DNA of 64,000 bases from Mortierella sp. BCC40632 (lineage: Eukaryota > Mortierellomycota > Mortierellomycetes > Mortierellales > Mortierellaceae). The position numbers were made by a program, and so were the translations under genes. Shown in pieces: positions 60,464-64,000 of the stretch (position 1 is the first letter of the stretch; each line of letters begins with the position of its first letter). The notes beneath the pieces were generated by a model, which was not told the DNA's origin, ran no database searches, and saw only the letters and a program-made list of their open reading frames with translations. Where the stretch lies: NCBI GenBank assembly GCA_011634665.1, contig WAEK01000001.1, forward strand, positions 3,620,501-3,684,500. Direction: 5' to 3'.

Positions 60464-63400
60464 TTCTCTCCTTTCTCTCATTCTCTCATTCTTTCTCATC
60501 CTTTTTTTCTCTTCCTCTCTCTCTTTCTCTCTCTCTCCCAAACCAGGACAAACCATTGCCTCCTCCTCCCCAGGCTTTCCCAATGGCTGCCGCCCAGGAA
60601 CCTTCACAAGACTCAACCCCTCCTCTCCAAAACCCAACACTGCTCTCTGCTCTTGCCATCGAGCCTCTTCGTCGTCATCGTCGCTCTTCAAGCGCCTCTT
60701 CTTCCTCTGCTTCTTCCTTGCCTATTCTCACCACCCCACCTCAACCGCTCCTCGGCCCCGAACTGCCCTTCCGTCCCTCTCTCGATTGCCCACCGCCTTA
60801 CTCCGTCACCCCGGGTCTCCATGGCTCCACTCTACTCGACTCGGCCATGCCACCGACCGAGGCTCAACTGTTCCAAATCCAAGAGTTGGCCTTGCCTATC
60901 TCGGCCTCGGGACTCATGTCCTCGCAACCCCAGTTTATATGCGCGAACCCAATGCACGACCAACAGTACCTGCTTCTAGGCTCTGGTAATGCACTCCATT
61001 CCATAGACCTGACCTTGCCTGCCGACCGACAGTCGCTTCGGACCCATATCCAAGGGGTCTCGTTCAAGGAGATTCATTGTCTGGAAGAGATTGGCCTTGT
61101 CGTGGTCATTGCAGGTAGAAACTCGCGTGTGCGTTGCTATGACTACGATTCCATCAAACGACTTGTGGGCTACGGTCACTCCAAAGAAGGTCAAGGACGA
61201 GTCGTCGAGTGCAAGAGAATCGGTCAAGTCAAGAACATGATTCAACTTCGAGTCGAGACCGCACTCCAACGCGAAGACCATGCCTCGTCACCCACTTTGG
61301 CCGATGCCTGTGACTCGAACACAACTAGTCCAGGCGAAAACAGTGGACAACAACAACTGCTACCGCAACAGCAACAACAGCAACAACAACAACAGTCGTC
61401 ATCGACAGCAACAACATCAACCAGTCGCATCCTTCGATCCTCACCCTTGCCGTCTGTACCCCTAGCCAACCCGACACAGACCATACAGCAGACCACTCCA
61501 CAAAACCAGAGGCATCGACATACCAACAGTGGAGTGGACCGATCCTCATTGCTCTCACCCCCTCTTCGTGCAGACAGTCCAAATCTCTTTGACGAAGGCC
61601 ATCGATCCGACCAGGACGCTGACCAGCTCCCAGGTCTCCCCCCTTCTCCCGCCCCTAAAAAAAACAAGCAACGGCCATTGAGCTTTGGTGGTCTAGCGAC
61701 CATGGCCCAGGAGCAGTTTATGAAGGCTAAAGGCGGTCCTACCAACAACAATGGCTCAAGTCAAGGGAACAATACCACACAGAGCAAAGGGTCGTTCTCG
61801 ACCCCAACCTCCCCCAACGGAGACCAGCACGGTACTAGCTCCAACAGGAACAAGCGCTTTTCTCAAATGGCTTCGTATCTTACCCAAGCAACGGCGTACT
61901 CGTACTCGAATATGGCAGCGTACGTGAGCTTTGACCCGCCCTCTGAAGAAGCCTTGTCCTGGGCCGGCGATTTTACAAAACTCAGGCAGACCAAGGATGT
62001 ACTGGGCTTGGATTTTCATTATACACGTTCGACAGTGTACATGACCATCCTGTCTAAGAATGGAATTGATATCTATACTCGACCCCGGGCTGCGCGTGGT
62101 CGCAAGGCGGCATCCTGGACCCTGGCGAATGATGGAACTGGTTCTGCGGGAGGCTCAGGACCAGAGTCCACCACAGGGACCAGTGGACGACATAGTATGA
62201 TCCTGATGGCTGGTGGCATGGTCACTGCCTCGACTCTACCACAACAGCAACAGCAACCGCCACAACCGCCACAACAAGAGTTTTATTCATCATCCAGAGA
62301 GGCCCAGAACCCACATGCACATCGGGACAATACAGACATTCATGAATGGAAGGCCCACAAACAATTGTATCACCCAGAGGCCCCGAGCTTTATGACGGTG
62401 GTCAAGGATGAACAGGATGTGACAGACATTATTCTCGGTAAGGGGTCGCGTGCCTGTGTCATTAATGTCGAGGACATGTCTGTCAAGGATCTGCATCGAC
62501 CCGAGGCGCATCCTGTCTATCCACACCTGCCTGCTGTCACTGGACCACATGGAACTACATCTGGAGGACCGGCAGGGACATCGACTAACATGTCAATGTA
62601 TGGTATTAGCAAAAAGCTTGGCTTCAAGAGTTCATCGGCCTTGTGGCATTCGTTTGAAAAGATTCCATTTGATGTACCACCATTTATTCTTTACCCCGAG
62701 GCAGCCGAGGCAGTTTATGGGGCACAGCGGGACCGGAAAGAGGGCTTCTCGGCCAATCCGGGGCCTGGACCCCGAAACCAGCCAGGACCTACAGGCTCAG
62801 GGGCTACTACCCCTGCATATGGTGCGCTACATCGTATCCGATCCAGTTCACAGGATGCGATCCTCCAACGGCCCTCGGATCAACAGGCATTGCATCAACA
62901 ACAACAAGATGAACAAGAAGAGGCCGAGTCGAGGCTGTTGGCGGCTACACAGATGCAACCCAATCCCCTTCATGATTCTACATCATCTTGGACCTTGAAC
63001 AGCGTATCGACTTCATCTGCTACGTCTTTGAGTGCTCCTACTGCTAATACCAATGGATTGAAGAGTGGACCGATTCATCTCCCTTCTCAGCACCAACACC
63101 ACCATGGACACCGAAGGGCGCATAGCACGCAGATGGTGACCTCTGACCAAGTGCTTAATATGGCGTTTAGTCACCGAACCAAGAGTAAGCTCTTTCTTGC
63201 GACTCATGGACCTTATTCGAGAATTGTGGATCTCTACGGCCGACCCCAATCAGGCATGGTTCTGGATTGGGAGGGCGTTCCCCCTCAGAAGGTCGAGTTT
63301 CTCAAGACGGGAACAGATGTGTATGTAATTGGATTCGAAAAGACGGCCATTGTCATTTTTTCGCTGACCAGGGGGAAGAAGATTCGAGAGATTTCGAAAC

Positions 63401-64000
63401 GAGATTTGGTTCAACTCTTTTCAAAGGAGAGGGAAAGAGAACGAGAGCGGGGTCGGGAACGGGAACGGGAACGGGAGCGTGGGAGAGAACAGCAACCACT
63501 TCAAGGATCTGGGTTGAGTAACACAGCCACTACCGAAACGGGCGAAGGTCGAACGAACGGCGGCGTAAATGGAGGGAATGGCGGAGTCAATGGAGGGGGC
63601 GCAGGAGGGGGCGTGACTACCTCCACCGCCACCGCCGACGCCGCACAAGGCCAAGCTCTCACCACCACTGTCTCTTCTTCTATTGCGTCTGCACCTGCAT
63701 CAGCAGCAACTGCAACAACTACAGCAGCAACAATAGCAGGAACATCTGGAGCAGTAGCAACTGGAGCAGGGAGTGGAGCAGTAGGAGCAACGACACAGTC
63801 GACTTTGACAGCCTACTTTAGTGGAACATCAACACCCACCAACACGAATCCCTCCACCACCTCTTCTGTCCCTTCGTCCTCGTCTTCGTCGACGACGATC
63901 AAGTTTTTGGGACGAGACAGTGTTGCAGAGGATTCGTTGGGGTTGTTTTTTAGTTATTGTCATCCACGCAAGGGGTCGACCATTTGTAAATTGACGGTCC
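59178..64000 (+). CDS. CNH (citron-homology) domain protein, 3' end outside the window
   Basis: Exon 1 59178-59903 (242 codons) and exon 2 from 60547, open to the window edge, at least 1390 residues. The first 350 residues are low-complexity: Pro/Gln repeats, Ser stretches and a PPPY motif (CPPPYSV, about residue 320). From about residue 360 the sequence matches the start of a CNH beta-propeller (YLLLGSGNALHSIDL, then IHCLEEIGLVVVIAGRNSRV, here given in two pieces). Further blades (VYVIGFEKTAIVIF, SKLFLATHGPYSRIVDLY) are separated by long Ser/Gly/Gln insertions, including a polyQ at about 61360-61400 and an Arg-Glu repeat at about 63424-63490. CNH domains scaffold small GTPases and trafficking or kinase complexes. 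No kinase or RhoGEF domain precedes it. The exact family cannot be named without the C-terminus. Confidence 0.7.
59904..60546 (+). other. long microsatellite-filled intron of the CNH gene
   Basis: 643 nt between a GTAGGT donor and an AAACCAG acceptor. Contains (GT)n at about 60014-60100, (GA)n at 60252-60290 and 60312-60330, and TC arrays at 60415-60540. ORFs of up to 300 codons here are products of these arrays. Confidence 0.8.

Noticed and set aside
60005..60979. 324-codon plus-strand ORF over the CNH gene intron and exon 2
   Set aside because: It starts in (GT)n, continues through (GA)n/(TC)n and overlaps exon 2 in the wrong frame; the CNH frame is better supported.

Overview
The window is nuclear DNA of a filamentous fungus, most likely an early-diverging lineage of the Mortierella type. 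The reasons are short spliceosomal introns (mostly 60-150 nt, GT...AG, often with a visible TTAAT/CTAAC branch sequence), fungal housekeeping genes (Gtr1, Atp19, Trm82, Scy1), a B12-related GTPase (MMAA/MeaB type) that most Dikarya lack, and decayed copies of what looks like a Crinkler-like repeated family. Poly(A)/poly(T) runs of 15-45 nt and GA/TC dinucleotide arrays are unusually frequent in introns and gene flanks. The lineage is an inference from gene content, not a measured placement.

Layout. 0.4-25.2 kb is a gene-dense core block: a secreted pepsin-like aspartic protease (-), a single-pass membrane protein (-), Gtr1/RagA GTPase (+), an unrecognised or decaying gene (-), ATP synthase subunit k (+), Trm82 WD protein (-), an alpha-arrestin (+), the Scy1-type pseudokinase (-) and an HSL-type alpha/beta hydrolase (-). 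25.8-40.0 kb is an accessory island bounded by two divergent direct copies of a 1.4-1.6 kb non-coding repeat. It holds two broken Crinkler-like copies, other relics, and two intact intronless genes: an F-box/Cys-rich protein and a secreted protein with repeated GWT units. 41.7-64.0 kb is core again: a membrane metallophosphoesterase (+), an ALKBH7-like dioxygenase (+), a full-length ABCC transporter (-), the MMAA-like GTPase (-) and a CNH-domain protein cut by the right edge (+).

How the genes relate. There is no operon or cluster logic; neighbours are mostly divergent or convergent pairs with 200-1100 bp between them. Gtr1 belongs to the amino-acid/TORC1 branch. The arrestin, the membrane protein at 3.4-6.1 kb and the CNH protein all carry PPxY-like motifs expected to bind Rsp5-type WW domains. 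Trm82 (tRNA m7G) and Scy1 (Golgi/COPI traffic, tRNA export in yeast) are housekeeping. MMAA and ALKBH7 are expected to be mitochondrial.

The most notable observations are a 5-nt microexon that exactly restores the reading frame and a conserved glycine in the MMAA gene; the repeat-bounded island, with one repeat copy abutting a truncated Crinkler-like relic; and three core genes whose reading frame or splice site fails right at a homopolymer (Scy1 3' end, arrestin 3' end, ALKBH7 first donor). All exon boundaries were placed by eye from GT/AG sites, frame continuity and family resemblance. No alignment, RNA data or database search was available.
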